64,000 nt of DNA from Saxidomus purpurata (taxonomy: Eukaryota > Mollusca > Bivalvia > Venerida > Veneridae): assembly GCA_022818135.1 (NCBI GenBank), contig JAFMSR010000010.1, positions 16,061,222-16,125,221 of the forward strand. The letters are read 5' to 3'. The notes beneath the pieces were generated by a model that was not told where the DNA came from, did no database searches, and was given only the letters and a program-made list of their open reading frames with translations. This document shows, in pieces, positions 1 to 11,544 of this stretch. The first letter of the stretch is position 1; every line of letters starts with the position of its first letter. A program made the position numbers and the translations under genes.

Positions 1-720
1 TAGAAATGGAAATAATATCAGTATAAATACATCAGTCGCATGAAAAAGATTTGTTTAAGAACCTAAATATTATTTTTGATTGCGTCAAGTAAGCCTTAGA
101 ATACCCTCACCTTGTTTTCCTTTAAAAAGGCCAGGAAATTCATGATTAACAGTCATACAGTGTTCTGATTCCGGGAGACAAAACTATGAATGAAAACGTT
201 TACGTCATCACACTGACGTCATTATTCCACGTTAAAACGTTGTACAGTTCAAATTAACGGTACGCATTTAAATCGATTGGCTGCTTTGTTAGGTTGTAAA
301 TCTGACGTCTTCTGCATAATGTCAGTCAGGTATTTCTTTTTATATTTTATTATTAGATGATTAAACTAAAATAAGTTTGTATAATATAGTTATGTTTGAT
401 ATCTTGAATGGTTGCCCGAATAGGGGAGGAATTCCAACAGCTACTACTTATGCTGTTTTACACATTACCGCCGAACTGAAAAAAGGTCCATAGTAGTTAC
501 GATAGTTTTAAAACATCGGCTTCTAAGAATCGAAATAATCTATGTCTTGGAGTGTTTTATCGAAATTGAAGCATTTCCCGTCGGTAATGTGCCTGCGTAA
601 TAATTCACTCGCCATAGATTATTTCTTAATTAATGCATTCTTCTGAATTGCTGGTATTTACTTAAAGCCGGGCTTACATTTTACATTATACCAGAAATTA
701 TAACATAATTTTTATTTCAG
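1..720 (+). other. Intron of MGAT4-like gene A
   Basis: No coding signal was found here. The stretch ends in an AG acceptor after a T-rich tract at 718-720, directly before the exon. The preceding exon of this gene was not found and must lie left of the window. Confidence 0.7.
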
Positions 721-1741
721 ACATATAACTAAAAGAAATTTCAACGATTCACCCACTCGAGTTTACTGGAGGACTAAGCAGAACATAGACTATGCATACC
801 TTTTTGCATATTGCGAGAAACTATCCGAATATTATATACACATCGAGGATGACATTACTGCGGCCAATGGATACATTAATGAAATTAGAACGTTCGTGGC
901 AAAGATTGAAATGTCAAAACAAAATTGGTTCCTTATTGAATTCAGTTCCTTAGGTTTTATTGGAAAGCTTTTTCGGTCACGTGATTTATGTACCATGAAA
1001 GAGTACTTTTTACTTTTCCAGGATGAGAAACCATGTGACTTATTAATTAACGATCTCAAGCATATAAAGACACAGATCAGAGAGATTAGAAATCCAAAAT
1101 CGCTATTCCAACATGTTGGAATATCGTCCTCACTTAAAGGCAAAGTACAGAAATTAATAGACCGAAATTTCAAAGATTTGCCTAGACCCTATTTGAATAA
1201 CACGAGGGTACGACAGGGTCAATCAATGTTTCCGGATTTGTCCATTAATTTCAAAACCAACAAAATTCCAAATCCACTAGCACGGGTATTTACGTCTTTC
1301 AAAGGTAACGGTGCTTTTTCTCAATATTTGCCATATATTGTAGAAAAAGGCGGCTACTTCTGGGCCAGACCTCCAAAAAAAACTGACTTTTATAGAATTC
1401 TTTTTAGAAAGCCTGTCAATGTATCGTTCGTGCATATACGGACAGGTCATCCAAGGAGAAAGATGTACGCGCTACAAAATGCTGTAGTTAACATTGGGTC
1501 TCTTGTAAACGGTACACAGTGCAATAATGTTCAATATGTCGGGAAACTTCAAAACGGACAATTTTTCAAGAAGCTTAAAAAGGCGCAACAAATCAGCTGT
1601 TTGGAAATTCTTGTGACCGAACCGCAGAACACAATGGTGATTATTTATGAGATCTACATTAAAACTGATATTGTTAAACAGCGAATCAACAGAAATGATA
1701 TAAAGGGTGGCCAAGTCAAGAAACTGAATGTAAAACATTAA
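721..1741 (+). CDS. MGAT4: Last exon of MGAT4-like GlcNAc-transferase, paralogue A
   Basis: This is the C-terminal part of an alpha-1,3-mannosyl-glycoprotein 4-beta-N-acetylglucosaminyltransferase (GnT-IV), a Golgi enzyme that adds a beta-1,4 GlcNAc branch to N-glycans. One exon of 1021 nt starts after the acceptor at 719-720 in phase 2 and ends at TAA 1739-1741. Visible family marks in order are VYWRTKQNIDYAYL, the metal-binding EDD in YIHIEDDI (about 842-853), EFSSLGFIGKLFRSRDL, the FQHVGISSSLKGK block, and a C-terminal lectin-like region with YFWARPPKKTDFYRILF. It aligns along its length with the last exon at 28626-29529 and shares its entry phase, but its tail is about 40 residues longer and basic. 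Upstream exons and the membrane anchor lie outside the window. No stop or frameshift is seen, so it is probably a working gene. Confidence 0.92.
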
Positions 1742-2208
1742 TCTGTCTCGTGATCACTAGCTTTTTAGTTCACCTAAGAACGAAGTGAGTTATTGAATGT
1801 GATCGTCATGTGTCCGTCGTCTACATGCCTGTCCTCTGTCTGACCGTCGTCTGTCCACACTTTAAGTCATGTATGCCTTTTTCCACTGGAATTTCATAAA
1901 ACTTAGTCTGCATGACAACATTGGTAAAAATAAAAATTGGATTAACTGTTTTCTGGGTCACTTGGGGTCGATAACTAGGTCACTATGGTAAATTAAAGAA
2001 AATGCTTGTTAACACGATAGAGGCCATATTTTGCATTCTATCAGCATGAATATATTATCAGTATATATTTCTTGATAAGCGGTTACTCAGATGAGCGATA
2101 CAGGGCCATCATGGCCCTATTATTTTCATACGGGACATCTCGCATCAAGAAGATTTGAATCAGTGCACAGACCAAACTTTTCTAGAACAAAACGTTATAT
2201 TGCGCCTA
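1742..2208 (+). other. 3' flank of gene A with decayed dispersed repeat
   Basis: A possible AATAAA poly(A) signal is at 1929-1934. The stretch 1764-1865 (TTTTTAGTTCACCTAAGAAC followed by GTCCGTCGTC-like words) resembles the repeat at 8752-8800, where a clearer form reads TTTTTAGCTCACCTGAG. No coding sequence was seen. Confidence 0.5.
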
Positions 2209-2350
2209 CAGACTACACGTTACATAACGACTACAGACTCTACACATTATGTAACGACTACAGACTCTACACGTTAAATTACGACTACAGACTATACACA
2301 TTATGTAGTGACTACAGAATCTACACGTTATATTACGACTACACACTTTG
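2209..2350. repeat. 27-bp minisatellite, about five copies
   Basis: A unit close to ACGACTACAGACTCTACAC plus TTATGTA repeats at 27-bp spacing. The period is a multiple of three, so it gives a spurious open frame with a nine-residue repeat (YTL..DYRL). Confidence 0.85.
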
Positions 2351-3485
2351 TAATAAAGACAAAAGAATTAAATTCTATTTGTCGGTTGAAGCTCGTGAAC
2401 GTGTTTTAACATTATTTATTATTACGAAATTAACTGTGATATAAACATTATGTAGTGAACTTGAGTGTTGATAAAAAAAAAATGAAAAAATGTCTTTTTT
2501 TTTAGTTTCCAAGTTCTAAGAACCGCTGATACGAAATGGTCTCTGGATTTGTAATGTAACAAGTTGTTTTGTTTTGCTAAAAGAAAATTGGCAATGAATT
2601 TTGACAATAATAGTAGGCAATCTCACGGTACAACACTGTCAAACGGCAATCCTTTAAAGGGGCACTCCCTACATCTAGCAGATTATATTCTTGAAACATA
2701 GATGAACGTAAAATGATAAATAAATACACTTTCAAAGAAGAAGCTTTGGCGATAAATGCCTCATTTTACTACAATTAATCAATATAGAGGCTTTCTGTAA
2801 TAAATCGCATCCACCCATTAATTGTACAACAACTCTACATAGATTATTGAATGGTTTACGGTACTGCAGTATATTTTAAATCGCTAATTTTATCGATAAT
2901 GACTGGGAAAGCAGTGCAAATCAAGGTTTCACTCGATAAAGCAATACTGTTTTGTACAAGAAAATATTTCAGATCTGACACAAAGACGACACACGTGACT
3001 TGCTGCTAGTGTTGATCTACATGTATATATATTTCAATGAATAAGCAGCAGCTTCCAAACTCAAGTTTTAAACAGTCTATTTAACTCACAGCTCACATAT
3101 TAAACCTACTATACGTAAAGTGGGTTTTTGTCAAAGAGAGGCAGAAAATGTTACGAAAACACATATTTAATAGAAAAACAATTTTTTGTAGAGGCAGTGC
3201 CGTTGGGGGTCCAAGGTACACCCTTACCCCCTGTGTTCATAGCAAGTATTACGTTGTGACAATTGAAATGAATGTGCTCTGTATCTCATTATCTACAAGG
3301 CTCACTCTAGTTATACTGTATCATAAGTAGATCTAAGTGTTTTGTTTGAATATTTTCCTTTTTATTAAAAAAAAAACATCACACAGATAGAGGGACAGAT
3401 AGCTACCACAATAGTAATACATAAAGAGAATAGGTCTTCTTCAAATAAGTTGGAAATCTGCCAGAAGTATTCATAGAAACAGAAA
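2351..3485. other. Intergenic sequence, nothing recognised
   Basis: AT-rich sequence with short homopolymer runs and no supported gene, RNA or repeat family. Confidence 0.5.
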
Positions 3486-3833
3486 TAATATCAAACAGGG
3501 AATGCCACGTACCAAAAACGCAGCCTCCCCAAAACGAACCCCACATCACCCAGAAGTGCACACCACCAACACACACACACGCGCGCACACGCACACACAC
3601 ACGACACACACACACACAATCATGTACACACACAAATACACTACCAACACACACTAGCATACAAAGCAAACACACGAGGACAAAACGAACAATTAAAGGA
3701 ACACAGTGGGGCACCGCCTTGGAACGGTCAGTGGCAAAAACACCACTGGGGAGCTTAAACCGGTTTATGGTGCGCACCCAACCTCACTCTTACCCCCACC
3801 ATGTTCCAAAGTCACAGGACAGTGTAAATAAAA
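3486..3833 (-). repeat. Dispersed element, copy 1 (short CA tract)
   Basis: It matches 31255-31779 almost base for base outside the CA tract, from TATCAAACAGGGAATGCC to CAGGACAGTGTAAATAAAA. This copy has an imperfect, short AC/GC tract near 3570-3620 where the other has about 230 bp of pure CA. It is probably part of a longer mobile element, because a coding fragment continues at 3839-4069. Confidence 0.85.
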
Positions 3834-3838
3834 TAGAG

Positions 3839-4069
3839 TCACTGAAACTGATCCGTCGGGGATAAAACTGACTTGTACCTTTCAGCCACATCAGCCCAAA
3901 AACGGGCCTTATCAGTGGCTGTGACGGACGAGGAAAACTTCCCCGTCGCCACCGCCGAGTCCCTAAGCTTGTCCACCAGCATGTCACGCTCGGCGCTGCT
4001 CAAGTTAACTTTTTGTATACTGTCCATGTTTTGAATGTAGATGTAGCAGACGGCTTTGTTACACGCCAC
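3839..4069 (-). pseudogene. N-terminal fragment of a transposon-like ORF
   Basis: A 76-residue open frame on the - strand with a convincing internal start at MDSIQKVNLSSAERDML, followed by a charged helical segment (VDKLRDSAVATGK, DKARFWADVAERYKSVL). It directly abuts the dispersed element at 3486-3833, and I read the two as one mobile element. The frame stops after 76 residues with no catalytic domain. I cannot assign the family; a DNA-binding or recombinase N-terminus of a mobile element is only a guess. Confidence 0.45.
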
Positions 4070-4120
4070 CTGGAGGTGGCGTGTATATTGTTACACCTCC
4101 TGGAGGTGGCGTGTATCTTG
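4055..4120. repeat. Palindrome plus direct repeat, GCCACCTGGAGGTGGC
   Basis: ACACGCCACC/GGTGGCGTGT forms a near-perfect hairpin. The right half (CCTGGAGGTGGCGTGTAT) is then repeated directly about 28 bp downstream. It lies just 5' of the - strand fragment at 3839-4069. Confidence 0.7.
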
Positions 4121-4444
4121 GAATGCAGCAAGTAAAATTTCCATGGGGTGACGTAACTACTTTTAGACTGTAGATTTATTTCATAGTGTGTTCTTTTGTA
4201 ACAACCGGTCTTTTGATTTGAGATCGCGAATCAGTCTAAATTTTACGGAAATAGCCGATTTTAAACGAAGACTTCTAACAGATATTTGAATATACTTTAC
4301 GAAACTACCAAGTTTATGATGTGTCCACTTCTTATTTTAAAGTGTCTTGGAAGTTAAATTCGTTTGTTTACATAAATTTGTACCGCCATTCCGAAACAAA
4401 CGTCTGTATTGGTGAATAACGAAGATATACGCTCTGAACTTTTA

Positions 4445-4518
4445 TACCTCGATAGCGCAGTGGTATGTATCCCCGTTTGGCACGCGGGAGATCAGAGATC
4501 GAAACCTCGGCGGAGTAT
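4445..4518 (+). repeat. tRNA-like sequence (SINE head or tRNA relic)
   Basis: A-box-like TAGCGCAGTGG and a B-box-like AGATCGAAACC lie at tRNA spacing, with a five-pair anticodon-like stem CCCGT/GCGGG between them. The acceptor stem is poor and the B box deviates from GGTTCGAATCC, so a functional tRNA is unlikely. Confidence 0.45.
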
Positions 4519-4639
4519 AATTAACTTTATTTATATAGTGGAAACAAATTAATTTATATCTTGGAAATATTTTTTCTTTTGTACAAGAATAATATAAATT
4601 GAAGCAAATTTATATGTTAGAATTCTAAACTTAGGAAAA

Positions 4640-5735
4640 TAAAAAAAAAATTATTATTTCAATGATTTGATAATTCATACAGAGGAAACAATGCCTTTAG
4701 ACTTCACGTAGAATCATCTTTTTTAGCATTAAACATTAAGAAATGGTCAGCCATATACAAAATTAGAGTGCAAAAAGATTAGGTTTGGTTAATCACCATA
4801 CATTAAATCCAACATTACTACTTATCGCAACCCCCACTACATTTGGTGGCGTTCAAACATTTGACTTGTTTTGACATTTAATTGCGCACTATCTTCTTTT
4901 CATGAAGAGTACTTCGAAGTGCACAGGCATAAGAATCGCACACTGGTAAAAATCGTACGATTTACGTTGTGCGTACGATGGCTTTAGTAAGACGGTCGTA
5001 AGATCGAGCGTACGATAATCGTAGATCAAAATCTTACGACAAAATTTTTAAATCACCAATATGCACCTTTCATACAGCGGTACCGCGATATATTCTATGT
5101 CTCTGGTACACCTTCCTTTTTTCACAAAGATATTTCTTGTTTCTAAAACTCATTGAGGCTCGAACTTAAATCGCTATATAAGCTAACAGTGCTTTCTTGA
5201 CTACATTTCCGGAACGATAGGGGGTGGGAATTTTTCGGGTGAAAGCATATACTTAATGTGACGATAGGTTGACCGAATTTTATAGGAACACGAAAACGAA
5301 TTCTCCATTTAAAGTTAAAACAAACGCATCACTTTGATTGTGAACCTTTTAAATCAAAGTTGATAACCTATGACTACAATCTAACGAACAAGTCGGTTAG
5401 CCAACAACTTTGGGGGAAGGGCATTCCCCCCCAAGGTTGTCTGATTTAAACAACTCTGCGTCCTAGAGATGTAATAGTTGATGCAGGGAGCAATCGTGTA
5501 TATTTCATAATGAGACTGAATGACGACTGTCACTAGTCGAATTGGAATAAGTTTGTTACATTGAAACTCTTAAAGGGATATTGATGAGCAAAGAACATAT
5601 TCTTAATGAGACGAAGAGTAACGGGTACAATCCCTTTTCTTCAAAGTGAGGTAAAAGGTCATAATTTTGAGAAATTAGGCATTGATTTATACTGTTTGAA
5701 AAACAAGTTTGATCTAATATATATATAATATAAAA
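4640..5735. other. Intergenic sequence with a decayed duplicated stretch
   Basis: No gene was seen. Parts of 5340-5540 resemble 6118-6230 (ATCAAAGTT, AACCTAT, ACTGTCACTAGT in the same order), suggesting an old duplication. Confidence 0.4.
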
Positions 5736-5741
5736 TAAAGG

Positions 5742-5783
5742 GCCCCGGGGGGGGGGGGGGGGCTCCCTCGGGGGGGGGGGGGG
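5742..5783. repeat. Two long G tracts
   Basis: Runs of about 18 and 14 G separated by CTCCCTC. The composition suits a G-quadruplex. Length in the assembly may be unreliable. Confidence 0.8.
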
Positions 5784-6594
5784 TTCACTATTCTTCAAAA
5801 AATGACATGATTATATTCTATGGGGTTTAAATATTAAAACTGAAAGGCTAGAATCACACAAAATTTGAAGTAACAAATAATTAGGGTCAAATGACAGGAT
5901 GAAGTGTAAGTTCGACATACCAGTGAAAAATTCGACCCATACAGCGTGTGAAAAATTCGACCGAATTTAACGTTTAAAATAGCCTAGTTGTACTATCAAC
6001 CTAAATTGTCACACCGGCATATTTTCGTCGAATATTCACCGGGTATACCGACATGCATGTGTACATTTTGTAAACATAACTTACATAGTGCAATCACTGT
6101 TAAGCTTACTTGTCGTGTTTTGAATCAAAGTTTAACCTATCACTACTCTAACGGTCGGTTTAACCTTGCACGTTGTTGTACACATCCAGGGCTTAACAAT
6201 CAGACTGAATACGACTGTCACTAGTATTGGTAAATAAGATTGAGCCTGTAATTCATGAAAGAAAATATAGGCACCACCTATTCAGAGGGTTCACATTGCG
6301 CACGGGTTACCCTGTCTGCACTAACCTGCGCATGGAAATTTTTATTATTTTTTTATTACTAAAGTAGAATCGCAGAAGACAAAAGGCCAGGTGAGTAGTC
6401 GCCCATACTTTGTGTTTTTAAAATGCTGGATTTTTTTCACCCGACATACATGTGTTTTGAAAACACTTACTCAAGTATACTTTCTTTAGTCTGACATATT
6501 CAAGATTACTAACGTTGAAAATCTCACGATCAACTTACTAAGTTGAAAATTCAACGTAAACGAAGCCCAATAGTGGGACTTTTTAAAATTCAAG

Positions 6595-7143
6595 ATAATA
6601 AGTTTTGAAAATTCAAGATACTAAGTTGAAAATTCAACTTACTAAGTTGAATATTCAACTTACTAAGTTGAATATTCAAGATACTAAGTTGAATATTCAA
6701 GATACTAAGTTGAAAATTCAACTTACTAAGTTGAAAATTCAAGATACTAAGTTGAATATTCAAGATGCTTAGTTGAAAATTCAACTTACTAAGTTGAAAA
6801 TTCAAGGTACTAAGTTGAATATTCAACTTACTAAGTTGAAAAATCGACTTACTAAGTTGAATATTCAACTTAGTAAGTTGAATATTCAAGATATTTAGTT
6901 GAAAATTCAACTTACTAAGTTGAATATTCAAGATACTAAGTTGAAAATTCAACTTACTAAGTTGAAAATTCAAGATACTAAGTTGAATATTCAAGATGCT
7001 TAGTTGAAAATTCAACTTACTAAGTTGAAAATTCAAGATACTAAGTTGAATATTCAACTTACTAAGTTGAAAATTCGACTTACTAAGTTGAATATTCAAC
7101 TTAGTAAGTTGAATATTCAAGATACTAAGTTGAATATTCAACT
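6595..7143. repeat. 21-bp palindromic tandem array, about 26 units
   Basis: The unit is ACTAAGTTGAATATTCAAC plus two bases, or its variant ending in AAGAT. AAGTTGAA and TTCAACTT are reverse complements, so single units and unit pairs are palindromic. The 21-bp period gives a 212-residue heptad-like open frame on the - strand that I regard as spurious. The array ends about 455 bp before exon 1a of MGAT4-like gene B. Confidence 0.93.
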
Positions 7144-7144
7144 T

Positions 7145-7850
7145 ACAAAATTCTACTTTTGATTTCAATGGCTGTTGGAATGTTCTGGTCAAAAGTGAGA
7201 ATAATACGGCTGCCCCGACAAAAGACATGTCCCCTCTGTGCTTCCGTATATTATTGATTTACCCAACAAATACAAAATGTAGTGCACGCAATTTGCACAA
7301 AAAATAATCGCGTTTTAAAACAGATCTGATTATATCTTAACAGACAAGCTATTAACGGTTCATATATTGACAAAATCGTTATGAGATCCTCATTTTGTAA
7401 TTATTTTTTGACTCAATAAAATGTGAAGGACGCATTTTGTCCCGTACCTTATGAATGGAACAAAGCGTATATTTACATGCTTGCAGACTTTAATGCATGA
7501 ATGCAAACATTAATAGAAGGACGTTTACCGAAAAAGAAAACACGATAATAACTTTGGGAGTTTGTTGCACAGTTTTAAATAATATAAGTTAATGTGTCAT
7601 GTTGAGGAAAGAGGAACATCGGAGTACCGTACGTTCAAACATCTTCAAAGTGACATTTCTGTTGTGTCTCGTGGTCTATGCGTGTCTACAAATAACTGTC
7701 ATACAAACATCAGGTAAGATATGTTTTTGTTTTTAAGTTGAATTAAAACGAATGACTTTTGGATGACGGAGCTGGTTAAGGAAGTCATCACAGATGCTCA
7801 CAAGGTCAGGATTGTTCTTTCCCGGTTTCGTTTCGTATAATTAACGGGAG
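7145..7850 (+). repeat. Duplicated block with MGAT4 B promoter region and exon 1, copy 1
   Basis: It matches 11545-12165 in order: TTTCAATGGCTGTTGGA, ACATGTCCCCTCTGTGC, CTTTGGGAGTTTGTTGC, the 115-nt exon, and the start of the intron through GGATGACGGAGCTGG. The copies differ by small indels. A third, partial relative of the upstream part lies at 60770-60960. Confidence 0.88.
7599..7713 (+). CDS. MGAT4: MGAT4-like gene B, exon 1a (membrane anchor)
   Basis: ATG at 7599 opens 38 codons plus one base, ending at a clean GTAAGA donor. It encodes a short basic cytosolic tail (MLRKEEHRSTVRSNIFK) and a hydrophobic segment (about residues 18-36, VTFLLCLVVYACLQITVI), the expected type II signal anchor of a Golgi glycosyltransferase. 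Exit phase 1 fits exon 2 at 12649. It is an alternative to exon 1b, from which it differs by four residues. Confidence 0.72.
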
Positions 7851-8751
7851 TCACTGCTGATAAATCATAATTTATGAAATATAACAAATTTAAATTTCCG
7901 GAAGTGCAAAAATCCAAAACCTCACCAGTGACCCCCTTAAGGTGAGACAGTATCTTTCGTCGGTAAAATTAAAAGTTGTCACATTTATTTGAAAATTGGT
8001 GCATGTCTATATCGTGTCCATTTCGTCACATGGTTACGTTTTTATTTTTATGACATCACATGACGACATATATAACAACACCCTCTAGTGGCAGCGTACC
8101 GGAACCATCCCGTCATGAAGTAATTCTCATTTAGCTTTATTGATACTTTTTTCTTTCTGTAAATTCTATCAGAGTCATTAAAAAATGAATTATACATCCA
8201 AGTAAAAAACATTTTCCTTCGTTCACAAAGCATAATCATGATTCCGCTAAGATCAATTGAATAACGTTTGAAACGTCATCGTTTTTCAACGCTTTTTTTC
8301 CGTTTTAAAAAAAATTCAAAATCGGGACGGTAAAAAGTTTTGTAATTTTGATAGTGTTTATTTGATGATATTTGAATACAATTAATGAAATGAAACAAGA
8401 CGTTTTCGTCCTAGATTTTTCACAAATACTGCGTGAATGATACCACTTGAATGCCAAAAGGACGTTCAGTTCATGACAATAATTATGTCACTGAAAATTT
8501 CTATTCTCTGTATTCTTTTAACACGGAAGTTGCAATGTACATATGATCAAATAATTGATTTTCTCCAAGTCTATTTAACCAATGATTCATTTTTGTTTAC
8601 CAAGAAACGTAGCAAGCCTATGTATAGTCACGAAAAGTCAACAAACAATGACACAACACAACAAAACAGAAGTGAATGACCTTCTAATCTTTTAATAATT
8701 TTCGAAACATTTTATCTATCTTCTTAAATTTAGCATTATTTGTTTTATTTT

Positions 8752-9330
8752 TAGCTCACCTGAGTGAGAGTGAGCTATAATGATCGTCGTCCGTCCACCA
8801 TTTCCTTCGAACGACATCTCTTCTGAAATCACTGGGCCAATGTTGATGAGACTGTGTTCCCTGCATGAAGCTTTATCAAAGGTGTTCAAAGAATTTCATT
8901 CAATGCAGAACTCTGGTTGCTATGGAAACAAATTGGATAAAGTAAAAAGATCTCTTAAACCACAAGGCCTAGAGATAAGATATTTTGCATGTGGCATTGG
9001 CTAGTGGATCTCTACCAAGATTGTTCAAATTATGACCCCCGGGTCAAAATTGACCCGCCCGGGGGTCACTTGTTTTTGTATAGTATTATATAGGAAAAAC
9101 TTAAAAAATCTTCTTCTCTGAAACCACAAGGCCCACAGATTAGATATTTGGCATGTAGAAATGCGTAGTAGAGATCTACCAAGATTGTTCAAATTATGAC
9201 CCCCTGGTCAAAATTAACCCTCCCCGGGAGTGGGGGAGGTCACTTGGATTCATATAGGCTTATATAGGGAAAACTTTGAACAACCACGAGGCCGACAGAC
9301 AGAGAATAGATATTTGGAATGTTACTTTGC
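8752..9330. repeat. Dispersed repeat of the 'GAGTGAGCTATAATGATCG' type
   Basis: It begins TTTTTAGCTCACCTGAGTGA and continues with GATCGTCGTCCGTCC. The part from about 8950 contains a roughly 165-bp direct repeat (AAACCACAAGGCC, AGATATTTGGCATG, CAAGATTGTTCAAATTATGA recur at 8960-9080, 9120-9240 and, in part, 9285-9375). I take this as a bivalve-type dispersed repeat in the intron region of gene B. Confidence 0.6.
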
Positions 9331-9529
9331 ATTGTGTTGTGGACCTCTAAGAATTATTTCAGAATCATGACCCCTTGTATTATAGCCAAGATAGAACTCG
9401 TCCTGTTAAACAAGTACGCACAGTTACGTCCCTTTGTAAAAGCGCCTTTTTGTAGTTCCGGAAAAATCGTCCTCGTGATGGATAAAGTAAAGTCTAAGTC
9501 TTCAGCGTATCTTTTGGGTTGAGTATCTT

Positions 9530-11125
9530 AACTCTCGAACCAACCGGCAACGTAAGCTGCCGGCACACTGCCCGTTACGTCTTATTATTTTTTATTTGAT
9601 ATTTGTAATGAGAATGCATTCCATCATTGCAGTTCTTTTCTTGTTGTGGCAATAGAAGGAAAACATTCTAATCATCTTGTCCGAAAGTCGAATACTGTGA
9701 CAGTTGTTTTAACTTCACAAACTTGACAGTATTTCACTTTGTAAAAAGTTGATGATATATACAAATGTGTATGAACAGAGATAATCCCTGAAGTTTCAAC
9801 AGTTTCTTAAATCTAGTATCATCCTACTTGCAGGGGACTTTAAATTTTGTAATTCCTCAATTTTAATTACGCCAACAGTTATGACTCATACATGTTGCAT
9901 GCTAAAACTGGTCAAAATAGCAATCTTTTGTGGAAAGAATGAAAGTCGGACTTGGCTTTTATTTCAGCAAAATTAACTCAAATTTTATATTAGTTCTGGG
10001 ATATAGTGATATTAGTATACATGCACGGGATAGTCGACTGTCTCAGTGGTTATGTTTTTAATCAAGTAGATTGCCAAGCTGCTGTTGTCTCATAATTTTT
10101 TGAGGTAGAGTGTTTGGATCCCAGGTACGAACGTACAATATAAAAAAGTTGCCAAAGACGGTCGTCTTAATGTGATGTAACTAAAGCAATATTCAAAGTT
10201 TATTAGGTTCGATTTTGTATATCAAATGAGTGTGGAGAGGAAAACTGTAATACCCTCTTAATCCTTCCTGCTAGTGGTCTTTAATCACAGATTTAACTGT
10301 AGAGTATTTGCTAAATCACACAATGCCTTTTAACCTACTTTTTAACCAAAGAAATGTCATGAATGGAAGCGCGATGAATGTAATTTGTAAATCGTATTCT
10401 AAAATAATACCTAGTAGCGTATGAGTGTACACATTCATTGATAAAGTTGATAGAAACTCGTACCAGAGTCAACTCGTACCTGTTTTATAAACAATCTTTG
10501 GAAATTAACATAGAACTTTCTACATTGTTTATATTCTTTGTTTTACATAAGGCAGCTAATACACCTCTTATTTTTCCTTGCCTTTTTTGCGCCTTTCATA
10601 CCCTGGTTTTATGCTGTGTTTTACTGTAGAATAATGACAGACAACCGAAATATCGGCATAATGTTCACAAATAATGCTCGTTGTATGTATTATCAATTCA
10701 AATACCTGGTTAACTTTAGAAAACTGACGTACAAATGGAATGTCCTATGCTGTTTTTATAAGGTACGAGTTGGTTTATTCAGGTACGAGTTAACTTAGGT
10801 GCGAATTGATGGCTGCAGGTGCAAATCTCGGGTAACTGTTGTTTTTTTTTTGCGGTAACTCGGTTCAACGCCGTTTATCTTTTTTTACAGATATTTCTTG
10901 TTTATTCTTCATTTAAAGTGTACTCAGAGCTACATCATAAAATTACGGAGCACTATTAACGGGAAACGATTTTTGAAATCACTTTTATTTTCATAGCGCA
11001 AAACTAATTATAATTAAGAAACATAGTGCCTCTAAAACAATATTGCATTAAATTTTGATTAGCCGATCAATTATCCCATTTTCATAACAGAATGGCTTTT
11101 ATATAACACAAATATATGGATATTT
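9530..11125. other. Intron or upstream sequence of MGAT4 B, no gene
   Basis: A decayed tRNA-like stretch may lie at 10025-10140. The short word GGTACGAGTT recurs at 10761, 10780 and nearby. Nothing coding was supported. Confidence 0.45.
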
Positions 11126-11129
11126 TTTA

Positions 11130-11260
11130 TTTTGAGTGGATTTGAAATATATCTCACCGAGATGTGATACAAATGTAATATTTTCACGAGCGCTAAACGC
11201 GAGTTAAAATGTGAAAATTGCATCACTTTGAGTTGAGATATATTCCATATCCACTCAAAA
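11130..11260. repeat. CGAG-type hairpin
   Basis: The outer stem is TTTTGAGTGGATTTGAAATA with its complement ending at 11260 (a few mismatches). The inner stem brings ATATTTTCA to TGTGAAAAT. The apex is CGAGCGCTAAACGCGAG, and another CGAG sits at the stem junction (about 11158). Confidence 0.8.
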
Positions 11261-11544
11261 CAAACAAATTTTCTTTTTATTTTATGGCAACTTTTAAACA
11301 AAAGCAAAATTACGTATATGCACCACTCGAAATGTAGTTCCGGCAGACCTATATCACCCACACTGTGACTGATATGAAATCTATATCCTCTAATGATAGA
11401 TATGAACGTTTTACTATTAACTAAAATACTAAAAACATTCACGAGAGACTGAAAACGCAAGAGTTGTTTATTGACCTTTTAACACGGCATTATCATAACA
11501 AAAGGTGTTTTACAGAGTAGTTTTTCAATCCAAAAATGTTCTTA

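Noticed and set aside
2091..2444. Frame with YTL..DYRL repeats
   Set aside because: 27-bp minisatellite effect.
6590..7228. 212-residue open frame with heptad-like LNIQLSK repeats, - strand
   Set aside because: Produced entirely by a 21-bp tandem repeat whose period is a multiple of three; no splice or start context.
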